Positions 26,290 to 37,078 of a stretch of 64,000 bases of DNA are shown here, piece after piece (the stretch's first letter is position 1; every line of letters begins with the position of its first letter). The translations under genes and the position numbers were made by a program. This DNA comes from Isoptericola sediminis (lineage in GTDB: Bacteria > Actinomycetota > Actinomycetes > Actinomycetales > Cellulomonadaceae): the NCBI RefSeq assembly GCF_013085345.1, contig NZ_JABFAJ010000007.1:1-64000 (forward strand). The letters are read 5' to 3'. The notes beneath the pieces are model-generated. The model was not told where the DNA came from and did no database searches. It saw only the letters and a program-made list of their open reading frames with translations.

Positions 26290-26745
26290 GTGGCTCCCGA
26301 CCGACACCCGCACCGCGACGTCCGCCTCGTCGCGCTGGTCGCCGCCGGCGGAGCCCTCGGGTCCGCCGGTCGCTACGGCGTGGGACTGGCCCTGCCGCCC
26401 GGGTCCGGCGGCTGGCCCTGGGCGACCCTGGCGGTCAACGTGCTCGGCGCGTTCCTGCTCGGCTGGCTGCTGGAGGCGGTGGCGCGCCGCGGTCTCGAGA
26501 CGCCGCGGCTGCGCCGGGTCCGGCTGTTCCTCGGCACCGGTGTGCTGGGCGGTTTCACCACCTACTCCGCCCTGGCGCTGGAGACCACCACGCTCACCGG
26601 TGACGGCGCCTGGTCGGTCGCCGCCGTCTACGCCGGCGCGACGCTGGTCCTCGGCACGCTCGCGGCGCTGCTCGGCATCCTCCTGGGCCTGCGGACCTCC
26701 CGCAGCACCTTCGGGCGCCTCCTCCACCCCGAGGAGGGCGCATGA
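26290..26745 (+). CDS. crcB: fluoride channel FluC/CrcB subunit 1
   Basis: 151 aa with four TM helices and the FluC signatures GGALGSAGRYGVG (helix 1), NVLGAFLLGWL (helix 2) and GTGVLGGFTTYSAL (broken helix 3, with the Na+/Phe-box region). It exports fluoride as a dual-topology channel. The GTG at 26290 is chosen because CAGGAT (26277-26282) ends 7 nt upstream. The ATG at 26281, three codons earlier, overlaps that box. Its stop overlaps the second FluC start, so the two subunits are made together, probably as an antiparallel heterodimer. No fluoride riboswitch consensus is seen in the 55-bp upstream gap. Confidence 0.92.
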   Translation: MAPDRHPHRDVRLVALVAAGGALGSAGRYGVGLALPPGSGGWPWATLAVNVLGAFLLGWLLEAVARRGLETPRLRRVRLFLGTGVLGGFTTYSALALETTTLTGDGAWSVAAVYAGATLVLGTLAALLGILLGLRTSRSTFGRLLHPEEGA

Positions 26746-27128
26746 GCGGACTGCTCGGAGCGGTGCTCGTCGGCGTCGGCGGGGGCGTCGGCGCCGCCGC
26801 GCGGTTCTGGCTCGCGGACACGGTCAGGGCCCGCCGGCCGGACGGTTTCCCGTGGGGCACCTGGATCGTCAACGCCGTCGGCTCGCTCCTGATCGGGCTC
26901 GTCACGGGCTGGTTCGTGCTCTCCGGCGAGGCGTCCCCGTGGCAGCTGCTCCTCGCCGTGGGTGTCTGCGGCGGGTTCACCACGTTCTCGACCTCGATCG
27001 TCGAGACCGCGACGATGCTGCGGGGCGGCCGACCCGTCCGGGCCGTGGTGCACGCGCTGAGCACGCTCACGGTCTCGGTGCTGGCCGTCGCCGGCGGCCT
27101 GGTGCTCGTGGCGGCCGCCCTGGGCTGA
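26742..27128 (+). CDS. crcB: fluoride channel FluC/CrcB subunit 2
   Basis: 128 aa, four TM helices, with GGGVGAAARFWLA, NAVGSLLIGLV and GVCGGFTTFSTS as counterparts of the motifs in subunit 1. The ATG overlaps the upstream stop by 4 bp (ATGA). The tandem, non-identical pair is typical of Gram-positive heterodimeric Fluc channels. Confidence 0.92.
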   Translation: MSGLLGAVLVGVGGGVGAAARFWLADTVRARRPDGFPWGTWIVNAVGSLLIGLVTGWFVLSGEASPWQLLLAVGVCGGFTTFSTSIVETATMLRGGRPVRAVVHALSTLTVSVLAVAGGLVLVAAALG

Positions 27129-27191
27129 ACGGCTCGCCGGTGCACAGGCCTGTGGACGGCCCCGACGCCGCCGAGGTGCCAGGCTGACCCC

Positions 27192-28166
27192 ATGCGCCTG
27201 CTTCTGCTCGACACCGCGTCGCTGTACTTCCGCGCCTACTTCGGCATGCCCGACTCCCTGCGCTCCCCCGACGGCCGGCCGGTCAACGCCGTGCGCGGCC
27301 TGCTCGACATGATCGCGTTCCTCGTCACCGAGCACCGTCCCGACCGCGTGGTGGCATGCTGGGACGACGACTGGCGTCCGGCCTTCCGGGTCGAGGCCAT
27401 CGGCAGCTACAAGGAGCACCGCGTCGCCGAGCTGCGCTCCGACGGCCCCGACGTCGAGGAGATGCCCGAGGACCTGCGCGCGCAGATCCCCGTCATCGTC
27501 GACGTGCTCGCCGCGCTGGGCATCGCCCGCGTCGGCTCGCCCGGCTACGAGGCCGACGACGTCATCGGCACGCTCGTCGCCCGGGAGGTCGCGGCGCACG
27601 GGCCCAGGGCCGACGGCGGCACCCCGGACGAGGCGGAGGGGCCGGGCCCGCAGGTCGGCATCGTCACCGGGGACCGCGACCTGTTCCAGCTCGTCGACGA
27701 CGCCGCCGGGGTGGTCGTGCTCTACCCCGCCCGTGGCGTGCGCGACCCGGACGTCGTGGACCAGGCCCGGCTGGCCGAGAAGTACGGCGTGCCGACCGGC
27801 ACCGCGTACGCCGAGATGGCGGTGCTGCGCGGCGACCCCTCCGACGGCCTGCCCGGTGTCGCCGGGATCGGGGAGAAGACGGCCGCGAAGCTGCTCGCGA
27901 CGTTCGGGACGCTGGACCGGATCCTCGCGGCCGCGGCCGCCGGGGAGAAGGGCGTCACGCCGTCGCAGCGGACGAAGATCGCCGCGGCGGCCGACTACCT
28001 CGCGGTGGCCCCCGACGTCGTCCGCGTGGCCCACGACGCCCCGCTGGAGCCGTTCGACGACTCCCTGCCGAACGAGCCCGCCGACCCCGCCGCCCTCGAG
28101 ACCTTGGCCGAGCGGTGGGGCATCGGCTCGAGCGTGCACCGGGTGGTGAGCGCCCTGCAGGCGTGA
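27192..28166 (+). CDS. stand-alone 5'-3' exonuclease (PolA-N/FEN type)
   Basis: 324 aa, equivalent to the N-terminal nuclease domain of DNA polymerase I without the polymerase. Metal-site acidic residues are in LLLDTASL, DDDWRP, GYEADDVIG, TGDRDLFQL and GDPSDGLPGVAGIGEKTA (the last also the helix-hairpin-helix DNA grip). It likely acts on flap or RNA-primer ends in repair and lagging-strand processing. ATG with CAGGCT (27180-27185) ending 6 nt upstream: leaderless. Confidence 0.93.
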   Translation: MRLLLLDTASLYFRAYFGMPDSLRSPDGRPVNAVRGLLDMIAFLVTEHRPDRVVACWDDDWRPAFRVEAIGSYKEHRVAELRSDGPDVEEMPEDLRAQIPVIVDVLAALGIARVGSPGYEADDVIGTLVAREVAAHGPRADGGTPDEAEGPGPQVGIVTGDRDLFQLVDDAAGVVVLYPARGVRDPDVVDQARLAEKYGVPTGTAYAEMAVLRGDPSDGLPGVAGIGEKTAAKLLATFGTLDRILAAAAAGEKGVTPSQRTKIAAAADYLAVAPDVVRVAHDAPLEPFDDSLPNEPADPAALETLAERWGIGSSVHRVVSALQA

Positions 28167-28210
28167 TCGTCTGTGACCGTGCGCCCCGCCGTCGGAACGG
28201 AGCCGCCGAG

Positions 28211-28975
28211 ATGCCCGCTGTGGAGAACCTGCCCGAGGGAGCGCCCGGCTGGATGGACCTGGCGACCCACGACCTTGACGCGGCGGTCGCCTTCTACACC
28301 GGTCTGTTCGGCTGGGAGCACCGGGACCTGGGCGAGCACTTCGGCCACTACGGCCAGTTCACCCACGACGGGTCGCCGGTGGCGGGGGTGGCCCCGCTGC
28401 AGGGCGACGAGCAGACCCCGGGATGGCACGTGTACCTGTGGACGACGGACGCCGATGGGGTCGCCGGTCGCATCGGGGCGTTCGGGGGGACCGTCGACGT
28501 CCCGCCGCAGGACGTCCCGGGGATGGGCCGCTACCTGTTCGCCACCGACCCGGCCGGCGGGCCGGTCGGGTTCTGGCAGGCCACGGGCCATCCCGGCTTC
28601 ACCCGCCTGGCCGAACCCGGAGCCCCGTGCTGGTTCGAGCTGTGGACCAGCGACTACGAGGCGGCGTTGCCGTTCTACCGCGACGCCCTCGGCTGGGACG
28701 TGCACGTCATGGCCGACGACGACGCCTTCCGCTACGCGACCCACGGGGCGGGGGACGCCGCCGTGGCCGGGCTCTTCGACGCCGCCGCGCCGCTCGGGGA
28801 CGACGGCCGGTCGTCCTGGGTGGTCTACCTCGGCGCCGTCGACGTCGACGTCGCGGCAGCGCGCGCGGTCGACCTCGGCGGGACGGTGCACGGCGAGCCG
28901 GCCGTGACGCCCTACGGACGCATGGCCGAGGTCACCGACCCGGACGGAGCGGCCTTCCGCATCCTCACCGCCTGA
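28211..28975 (+). CDS. VOC-family protein, two glyoxalase-fold domains
   Basis: 254 aa with two similar halves (~residues 10-120 and 135-250), each opening with a strand-helix of the vicinal-oxygen-chelate fold (WMDLATHDLDAAVAFYTGLFGWE; WFELWTSDYEAALPFYRDALGWD). Members of this group (e.g. SCO-type hydroxylase or glyoxalase-like proteins) often lack a proven reaction, and none is assigned. The ATG is preceded by a GGAGCCGCCGAG purine stretch (weak Shine-Dalgarno) and no -10 at leaderless distance. Confidence 0.9.
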   Translation: MPAVENLPEGAPGWMDLATHDLDAAVAFYTGLFGWEHRDLGEHFGHYGQFTHDGSPVAGVAPLQGDEQTPGWHVYLWTTDADGVAGRIGAFGGTVDVPPQDVPGMGRYLFATDPAGGPVGFWQATGHPGFTRLAEPGAPCWFELWTSDYEAALPFYRDALGWDVHVMADDDAFRYATHGAGDAAVAGLFDAAAPLGDDGRSSWVVYLGAVDVDVAAARAVDLGGTVHGEPAVTPYGRMAEVTDPDGAAFRILTA

Positions 28976-29044
28976 GCACGGCCCCGGCGGGTCCGCGGCG
29001 CACGACGACTCCCGCCGACGCCGGAGCGCCGACCGGAGCCGTGC
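28976..29044. terminator. convergent-gene structured region
   Basis: GCACGGC (28976-28982) pairs with GCCGTGC (29038-29044). Inside, GGCGGG (28986-28991) pairs with CCCGCC (29011-29016). It fills the gap between the glyoxalase-fold gene and the converging PEP carboxylase gene, and is probably a two-way terminator. Confidence 0.4.
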
Positions 29045-29049
29045 GGACG

Positions 29050-31773
<2,724 letters not shown>

Positions 31774-31847
31774 GCGCTTCAGACTAAGCGGAACCTCGCT
31801 TGGGACATAGTTGGCGTCCGCCAGGCGGTCACGAGGGACGGGGGTCG

Positions 31848-32564
31848 TCAGACGTCGGCCGAGGCGAGCGGGTCGGGGCGCCCGGCGACGGCGATCTCGA
31901 CCCGCACGACGTCCTCCAGCGGCAGCGCCGACGACGCCTGCAGGCCTCGGGCCGACTCCCCGACGGCCGCCCACGTCGCCACGACCTGGCGCGCCCCGGA
32001 GCTGTCCACGAGCACGAGCTCGTAGGACAGGTCCCCGTAGGAGCCGGGCACCGCCGGGTACTCGCAACTCCAGTGCAGCAGGGTCCCCCAGGGCCGGGAG
32101 GAGGCCGCCACGGAGGCCGTGACGTCGGCCGAGCCCACGGGGGCGAGCCGGACCTCGACGTCCGCCGCCTCCACGACCGCAGCCCCGTCGGGCGGCGCCG
32201 CGTCGAGGGTCAGGCCGGTCAGCACCCCGGCCACGGCGAGCGCGGCGGCCGCCACCGCCGCGACGGACCGGCGACGCAGGCGGGACCGGCGGGCCCGGCG
32301 GGCCAGCGCCGTGATCGGCACGGCGTCACCGTCGGCCGCGGCACCGTCCTCGAGCTGCGCGACGGCGTCGCCGGCGGGGAGTCCCGCCAGCAGACCGGGC
32401 ATCCCGGCGAGCTCGGCGACGGCGGCCCGGCAGTCGGCACAGCCGGCCAGGTGCGCCTCGAACTCGCGCCGTTCCCCGGGGCCCAGGGAACCGAGGACGT
32501 AGGCGGCGTCCCACTCGACGTAGGGGTCCGGCGGCGACCCGGCCGGTCCACCAGGGGCGGTCAT
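31848..32564 (-). CDS. membrane anti-sigma factor (RskA-like)
   Basis: 238 aa. N-terminal cytoplasmic anti-sigma domain (~residues 15-85) with the zinc motif HLAGCADC (HxxxCxxC), a basic stretch, one TM helix (~110-130; VAAVAAAALAVAGVLTGL) and an extracellular RskA-type C-terminal domain ending in ASADV. It should hold the co-encoded ECF factor inactive until the outer domain is cleaved or signalled. The ATG overlaps the sigma-factor stop by 4 bp. Confidence 0.92.
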   Translation of the reverse strand: MTAPGGPAGSPPDPYVEWDAAYVLGSLGPGERREFEAHLAGCADCRAAVAELAGMPGLLAGLPAGDAVAQLEDGAAADGDAVPITALARRARRSRLRRRSVAAVAAAALAVAGVLTGLTLDAAPPDGAAVVEAADVEVRLAPVGSADVTASVAASSRPWGTLLHWSCEYPAVPGSYGDLSYELVLVDSSGARQVVATWAAVGESARGLQASSALPLEDVVRVEIAVAGRPDPLASADV

Positions 32565-33073
32565 GACGTCACTCCTCTCTCCTGCAGGGCGAGCCGCAGG
32601 GCGCGCAGCGCGTAGTGCAGGCGCGACTTGACGGTGCCCGGCGGCACGCCGTGCTCGACGGCCAGCTCCGCCACGGTGCGGCCGCCGTAGTAGGCGCCGA
32701 CGACGACGGCACGATGGTCCGCGGAGAGCCCGGACAGCGCGTCGGCGACCAGCCAGGCGTCCAGCACCGCCTGGGTCGCGTCCGGCTCCGGGATCTCGGG
32801 CACCTGGTCGGTCGTGCGCTCGCGGCGACGACGCGCGCTGCGGGCCTGGTCGACGACGAGGTGCCGCGCGACCGTGAACAACCAGGCACGGACCGACTCC
32901 TCGGGGCGCTCGAGCACGTCGGGATGCCTCCACAGCCGCAGCAGCGCCTCCTGGACGACGTCCTGGGCCTCGCCGGGGTCGCGCACCAGCCGGGTCACGT
33001 ACCGGTGCAGGTCCGCGGCGTGCTCGGTGTGGATCGCCGTGAGGAGCTGGTCGTCGGTGGCCACGGACGTCAC
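32561..33073 (-). CDS. ECF sigma factor, SigK/ECF19-like
   Basis: 170 aa with only regions 2 (YVTRLVRDPGEAQDVVQEALLRLWRH) and 4 (LSADHRAVVVGAYYGGRTVAELAVEHGVPPGTVKSRLHYALRALR). Order in the operon is YceI-like gene, sigma, anti-sigma, all overlapping by 4 bp. The likely target is the promoter pair GGTGAACC-N16-CGTC at 33816-33875, which drives this operon and the divergent lipoprotein, so the factor is probably auto-activating. GTG start overlaps the stop of the YceI gene (GTGA). Confidence 0.92.
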   Translation of the reverse strand: MTSVATDDQLLTAIHTEHAADLHRYVTRLVRDPGEAQDVVQEALLRLWRHPDVLERPEESVRAWLFTVARHLVVDQARSARRRRERTTDQVPEIPEPDATQAVLDAWLVADALSGLSADHRAVVVGAYYGGRTVAELAVEHGVPPGTVKSRLHYALRALRLALQERGVTS

Positions 33074-33750
33074 CCCGCCGGGACCAGCTCGAGGGAGAAC
33101 TCGACGGCCCCCTCCTCGTCCACCTCCACGAAGCCGAGCGACGGCGCCTCGATGCCGAAGTCGGTGAAGGTCACCGGGACGCTGCCCGCCACCTGCGCAC
33201 CGTCGGCGGAGGCGGCGACCTGCGCGGGGACGGTGACCTCCCGGGTCACGTCGCGCAGCGTGAGGTCACCGGTCAGCTCGACGTCGCGCCCGCCCGGGTC
33301 GAGCACCACGGGCGCCGTGAGCTCGAAGGTGGCCGTCGGGAACGTGTCCACGTCCATGACGCTAGCGCGGAAGTACGCGTCCCGCGGCGCCTGGTCGGTG
33401 GCGATCGCCTCGACCCGCACGACCACCTCGGCAGCCGTGACGCTGCCGTCGGCGACCGTCACGGTGCCCGTCACGTCCGACGAGGCCGGATCCGTACGTC
33501 CGGTGACCGTCACGTCCTCACCGCGCAGGACCTCGTGCACGCGGTAGCCCGCGAACGACCCGGTCGCGACCGTCCACTCGCCCTCCAGGTCGGCCCGGTC
33601 GACCTCCGTCGCCGTGCCGGTGACCGACGGGGCGTCCGCGGCCGACCGGTTGGCCCAGTCCGCGTACAGTCCCGGGCCGGCGATAACCGCCGTCGCGCCC
33701 ACCACGACCACCGCTCCGGCGACGATCGCCGCCGTGGCCCCTGCCCGCAC
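33070..33750 (-). CDS. membrane-anchored YceI-like protein
   Basis: 226 aa. One N-terminal TM helix (AIVAGAVVVVGATAVIAG), then an extracellular YceI-type lipocalin-like barrel (~residues 55-225: LEGEWTVATGSFAGYRVHEVL, DVTGTVTVADGSV, YFRASVMDVDTFPTATFELT, LTLRDVTREVTVPA). YceI proteins bind isoprenoid or amphiphilic molecules. GTG 33750 is preferred over GTG 33759 because a perfect AGGAGG lies 8 nt upstream of it but abuts the other. First gene of the ECF/anti-sigma operon, so its ligand may be tied to the envelope stress that the sigma factor answers. Confidence 0.88.
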   Translation of the reverse strand: MRAGATAAIVAGAVVVVGATAVIAGPGLYADWANRSAADAPSVTGTATEVDRADLEGEWTVATGSFAGYRVHEVLRGEDVTVTGRTDPASSDVTGTVTVADGSVTAAEVVVRVEAIATDQAPRDAYFRASVMDVDTFPTATFELTAPVVLDPGGRDVELTGDLTLRDVTREVTVPAQVAASADGAQVAGSVPVTFTDFGIEAPSLGFVEVDEEGAVEFSLELVPAG

Positions 33751-33815
33751 GCTGCCCACCTCCTCGTCTCGCCCTGGACGGGACGCCCGCCCTCCGACGC
33801 GCCCGCACCCCGTAC

Positions 33816-33843
33816 GACGGGACACGACCCCCGGAGGTTCACC
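33816..33843 (-). promoter_or_regulatory. ECF-type promoter of the yceI-sigma-antisigma operon
   Basis: -35 GGTGAACC (33843 down to 33836) and -10 CGTC (33819-33816), 16 nt apart and followed by GTACGG. This is the classic ECF layout. It is the mirror image of the plus-strand promoter at 33848-33875; predicted leader about 55-60 nt. Confidence 0.75.
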
Positions 33844-33847
33844 CCAC

Positions 33848-33875
33848 GGTGAACCCCGGAGCGGTCGGTCCCGTC
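33848..33875 (+). promoter_or_regulatory. ECF-type promoter of the divergent lipoprotein gene
   Basis: -35 GGTGAACC (33848-33855), 16-nt spacer, -10 CGTC (33872-33875) followed by GTACGG. Only 4 bp separate its -35 from that of the opposite promoter. Both arms continue as a long inverted repeat (CACCCCGTACGACGGGAC and its complement). Confidence 0.75.
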
Positions 33876-33908
33876 GTACGGGGTGACGGACCGACACGAG
33901 GAGTGACC

Positions 33909-34478
33909 ATGCGACGCATCACCAGGACGACCACGGTGGCGATCTCGGCCGTCGCGGCGCTCGCCGCCGTGACGGCGTGTTCCACGCAGGAGGAGCCCGC
34001 TGCGCAGGAGACGGCGACCGAGGCGACGACCGGCGAGGAGGAGGCGACCGGGTCCGACGACATGGAGACGGAGGACACGGAGTCCGAGGACATGGACGAC
34101 GACTCCATGGGGCCGGTGCTCGGCACCGCCGACAGCGAGCTGGGCGAGATCGTCGTCGACGGCGTGGGAATGACCGTCTACGTCTTCGACAACGACGAGC
34201 CGGGTTCCGGGACGAGCGCGTGCGAGGGCGACTGCCTGGCCGCGTGGCCCCCGGTGCACGCCGGGTCCGAGGAGCCCGAGGTCGAGGGCGTGACCGCGGA
34301 GGTCGGCACCATCACCGGCAACGACGGCGAGCTCCAGGTGACCCTGGACGGCCGTCCCGTGTACCTGTTCGCCAACGACGCCGCCCCGGGCGAGGTCTCC
34401 GGCCAGGGGGTCAACGACGTCTGGTGGGTGGTGGCCCCGGACGGGTCCGCCGTCACCGAGGGCGGTGGCGGGTACTGA
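33909..34478 (+). CDS. secreted lipoprotein with Yx[FWY]xxD repeats (COG4315-like)
   Basis: 189 aa. Lipoprotein signal with VTAC lipobox, an acidic Glu/Thr/Met-rich linker (~residues 25-75), then two COG4315-type repeats (VYVFDNDEPGSGTSACEGDCLAAWPPV and VYLFANDAAPGEVSGQGVNDVWWVV). A Cys pair in SACEGDC may bind metal or form a disulfide. ATG 33909 has GAGGAG 6 nt upstream; an in-frame ATG at 33849 lies inside the promoter. It is driven by the ECF promoter shared with the divergent sigma operon, so it is a likely member of that regulon. Confidence 0.9.
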   Translation: MRRITRTTTVAISAVAALAAVTACSTQEEPAAQETATEATTGEEEATGSDDMETEDTESEDMDDDSMGPVLGTADSELGEIVVDGVGMTVYVFDNDEPGSGTSACEGDCLAAWPPVHAGSEEPEVEGVTAEVGTITGNDGELQVTLDGRPVYLFANDAAPGEVSGQGVNDVWWVVAPDGSAVTEGGGGY

Positions 34479-34508
34479 CCGGTGCGGTGACGCTCCCGGT
34501 CGGCCAGG

Positions 34509-34742
34509 TCACAGGGTGCCGAGGAGGCGGGCGCGGACCTCGTCGCGCTCGGTGTCGGTGACGCGGCCGGCCTCGTGGAGCCTGTCCACCTCCGCCAGCC
34601 GGTCCTCGAGCGACGCACCGCTCGGGGTCGCGGACGACCGGTCGGCACCCCGCGCCACCAGGACGATGACCAGCACCACGGCGGCCACCACCGCCAGGGC
34701 GCCGAGCACGAGGAGCAGGGCCAGCGCGTACGACATATCCAT
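34509..34742 (-). CDS. small membrane protein with SHOCT domain
   Basis: 77 aa. One N-terminal TM helix (~residues 5-30) and a short C-terminal SHOCT domain (LEDRLAEVDRLHEAGRVTDTERDEVRARLL), a helical motif found at the ends of many envelope or regulatory proteins. AAGGAG lies 5 nt before the ATG. An in-frame ATG two codons later is possible. No specific role is known. Confidence 0.85.
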   Translation of the reverse strand: MDMSYALALLLVLGALAVVAAVVLVIVLVARGADRSSATPSGASLEDRLAEVDRLHEAGRVTDTERDEVRARLLGTL

Positions 34743-34863
34743 CGGGACTCCTTCGTGGCGATCGACCGTCAGCGCCAACCTAGCGTCGTGAGGCGCCCGC
34801 GTCGATGCTGGTGGGGGCCCAGATCGCACCCCGTCGTCGGACCGCCCGCCTAGGGTGGTGACC

Positions 34864-35649
34864 ATGAGCGTGAAGATCGGTGCCCACGTCGGCCTCGCCG
34901 ACGCCGTGACCGAGGCCCGCACCCTGGGCGCCGACGTCGTGCAGGTGTTCCTGTCCGACCCGCAGGCGTGGAAGGTGCCGCCGCTGGAGTACCCGGGCGG
35001 GGCCGAGGCCTTCCGGACCGCGACGGCCGAGGCCGGTGTCGACGTCGTCGTGCACGCCCCCTACGTCATCAACGTGGCCTCGACGAACAACCGCATCCGC
35101 ATCCCCAGCCGCAAGCTGCTGCAGCAGATCATGACCGGCGCCGGGGAGATCGGGGCGAAGGGCGTCGTCGTGCACGGCGGCCACGTCACCGCGACGGACG
35201 ACCCGGCGAAGGGGTTCGACAACTGGCGCAAGGCGATCGAGTCCCTGAAGACGGACGTGCCGGTGCTGATCGAGAACACGGCCGGGGGCGACCACTCGAT
35301 GGCGCGCCGGCTCGACCGGATCGAGCAGCTCTGGGCCGCGGTGCAGCAGGCCGACAGCGACGTCGAGGTGGGGTTCACGCTCGACACCTGCCACGCCTGG
35401 GCGGGCGGCCTGGACCTGTCGACGGTGGTGGACGACATCCGAGCGATCACCGGCCGGATCGACCTCGTGCACGCGAACGACTCCCGCGACGCCGCCGGGT
35501 CCGGGGCGGACCGGCACACGAACTTCGGGGCGGGCGAGATCCCGGAGGAGCTGCTGCTCGCGGTGATCCGTGCCGCCGGGGCACCCGTGGTCTGCGAGAC
35601 GAAGGGCGACGTCGGGACCGACATCACCTGGCTGCGCGAACGCCTCTGA
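34864..35649 (+). CDS. nfo: deoxyribonuclease IV (AP endonuclease)
   Basis: 261-aa TIM-barrel AP endonuclease with the three-metal site spread over motifs GAHVG, VHAPYVI, VVVHGGHVT, IENTAGGD, TLDTCHAWAGG and HANDSRDAAGSGADRHTNFGAG. It cuts 5' to abasic sites in base-excision repair. ATG 34864 is preferred over the GTG codons at 34855/34858 because TAGGGT (34851-34856) ends 7 nt before it, which would place transcription start on the ATG. Confidence 0.95.
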   Translation: MSVKIGAHVGLADAVTEARTLGADVVQVFLSDPQAWKVPPLEYPGGAEAFRTATAEAGVDVVVHAPYVINVASTNNRIRIPSRKLLQQIMTGAGEIGAKGVVVHGGHVTATDDPAKGFDNWRKAIESLKTDVPVLIENTAGGDHSMARRLDRIEQLWAAVQQADSDVEVGFTLDTCHAWAGGLDLSTVVDDIRAITGRIDLVHANDSRDAAGSGADRHTNFGAGEIPEELLLAVIRAAGAPVVCETKGDVGTDITWLRERL

Positions 35650-35779
35650 GCATCACGAGCGCCTCCGCGCTCCACGAGCGGCCCCGAGCACGACGCACGA
35701 CCTGTGGACAGCGACGGTCCGCCCGCGCCGTCGGGGACGACGGTCGACCCGTGCGATGGCACCCGTCCACCCTGACCCG

Positions 35780-36148
35780 ATGCGACGTCTTCCCGTGCCA
35801 CCCCCCGACCTGGAGCCGATGGTCGACCTCGACGACGCCGAAGCACGACCCGACGGTGATCTCGAGCTCGCCCGTCCGCCACGCCGTCGGCTCCCGCCCC
35901 GCGTCGCGCACGACGGGCTCGCGATGGTGGCCGCGGGCGCCGTCCGGCTCGAGACGGCCCGCCGTGGCATGTCCCAGCAGGACCTCGCGGCCGCCGTCGG
36001 ACTGTCACGGACGGCGGTCTCGGCACGATTCCGCGGCCGCGTCGCCTGGTCCCTGGACGAGATCGGGACGCTGGCCCAGCTCTTCGGCTGTCGCGTCGTC
36101 GACCTGGTCACCGAGGCGCCCCGGCCCCGCGGCATCCAGGCCTGGTAG
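35780..36148 (+). CDS. small XRE-like HTH regulator
   Basis: 122 aa. The N-terminal ~50 residues are acidic and disordered; the C-terminal half is a helix-turn-helix of the XRE type (ARRGMSQQDLAAAVGLSRTAVSARF...). Recognition contacts cannot be inferred. Two starts are possible: ATG 35780 (CACCCT 6 nt upstream, leaderless style) and ATG 35756 (8 residues longer). There is no partner toxin or operon mate; the 130 bp before it and 258 bp after it carry no other gene. Confidence 0.65.
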   Translation: MRRLPVPPPDLEPMVDLDDAEARPDGDLELARPPRRRLPPRVAHDGLAMVAAGAVRLETARRGMSQQDLAAAVGLSRTAVSARFRGRVAWSLDEIGTLAQLFGCRVVDLVTEAPRPRGIQAW

Positions 36149-36252
36149 GTCGGGCCGGCGGACCGGTGGCCCCGTCTCCGGCAGCAGCCAGCAGCTGGAT
36201 GTCGTGTTCGGGGGTGTGCGCACCGCGGGCGTGCCGACGTCTTGGCGTGCCG

Positions 36253-36291
36253 GGATCACGCATGGCGTGATTCTCACGCCATGCGTGATCC
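36253..36291. repeat. intergenic palindrome GGATCACGCATGGCGTGA
   Basis: 18-bp perfect arms (36253-36270 and 36274-36291) with loop TTC, in the 258-bp gap between the HTH gene and the converging response-regulator gene. There is no U tract. It may terminate both genes, or be another family of extragenic palindromes like those at 1-49 and 2785-2846. Confidence 0.75.
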
Positions 36292-36406
36292 GCGACCGCG
36301 CGGACGTCACGACTCAGGCCCTGCTGACACCACGCAGAACGACAACCCACCGGCGACGGCGAACCGGGTCGAGCCGGGGATTCGAGGAGACGAGACCTCT
36401 GACGGG

Positions 36407-37078
36407 CTACGGGGCGAGTCCGGCGTCATGCACGGCGATGGCCGCCTGCACCCGGTTCCCCGCCGCCAGCTTGTCCAGGATCCGCGAGACGTGCGTCTTC
36501 ACCGTGGGCACGCTCAGGTACAGCTCACCGGCGATCTCGGCGTTGGACAGCCCCCGGGCCAGCTCCGCGGCGACCTCGCGCTCCCGGTCGGTGAGCGTCT
36601 CCAGCCGGCGTCGGGCCGCCCGGCGGCCGGCCTCCGACTCCGCGGCCGCACCACCCGAGACCTGGTCGATGAGCTGGGCCGTCACCGACGGCGACAGCGT
36701 CGGCTCGCCGGCCGCAGCCGCCCGCACCGCGGCGACCAGCTGGTCCGGTGGCGTGTCCTTGAGCAGGAACCCCGCCGCTCCGGCGCGCAGCGCGCGCAGC
36801 ACCATGTCGTCCGTGTCGAACGTGGTCAGCACGATCACCCGCGGCGTCGCGTCGGCCGCGGCCAGCTGCCGTGTCGCCTCGATCCCGTCGACGCGAGGCA
36901 TGCGGATGTCCATCAGCACGACGTCGGGCCGGACCCGTCGCACCAGCTCGACCCCCGCGTCCCCGTCGTCCGCGTCCCCGACGACACGCACCTCGGGCGC
37001 TCCGCCGAGGATCAGCCCCAATCCGGCTCGCACCAGGGGGTCGTCGTCCACCACCACCACCGAGATCGTGTCGGTCAT
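36407..37078 (-). CDS. NarL-family response regulator
   Basis: 223 aa. Receiver domain (~residues 1-120) with acidic pocket VVVDDDP, phospho-acceptor Asp in DVVLMDIRMP, Thr in VLTTFD and Lys in GFLLKDT. LuxR-type HTH (~155-215) with [25 protein letters not shown]...TVKTHVSRIL. The ATG (37076-37078) overlaps the kinase stop by 4 bp. It probably controls the divergent ABC exporter at 38.5-40.2 kb, whose promoter carries a tandem repeat with two-turn spacing. Confidence 0.94.
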   Translation of the reverse strand: MTDTISVVVVDDDPLVRAGLGLILGGAPEVRVVGDADDGDAGVELVRRVRPDVVLMDIRMPRVDGIEATRQLAAADATPRVIVLTTFDTDDMVLRALRAGAAGFLLKDTPPDQLVAAVRAAAAGEPTLSPSVTAQLIDQVSGGAAAESEAGRRAARRRLETLTDREREVAAELARGLSNAEIAGELYLSVPTVKTHVSRILDKLAAGNRVQAAIAVHDAGLAP

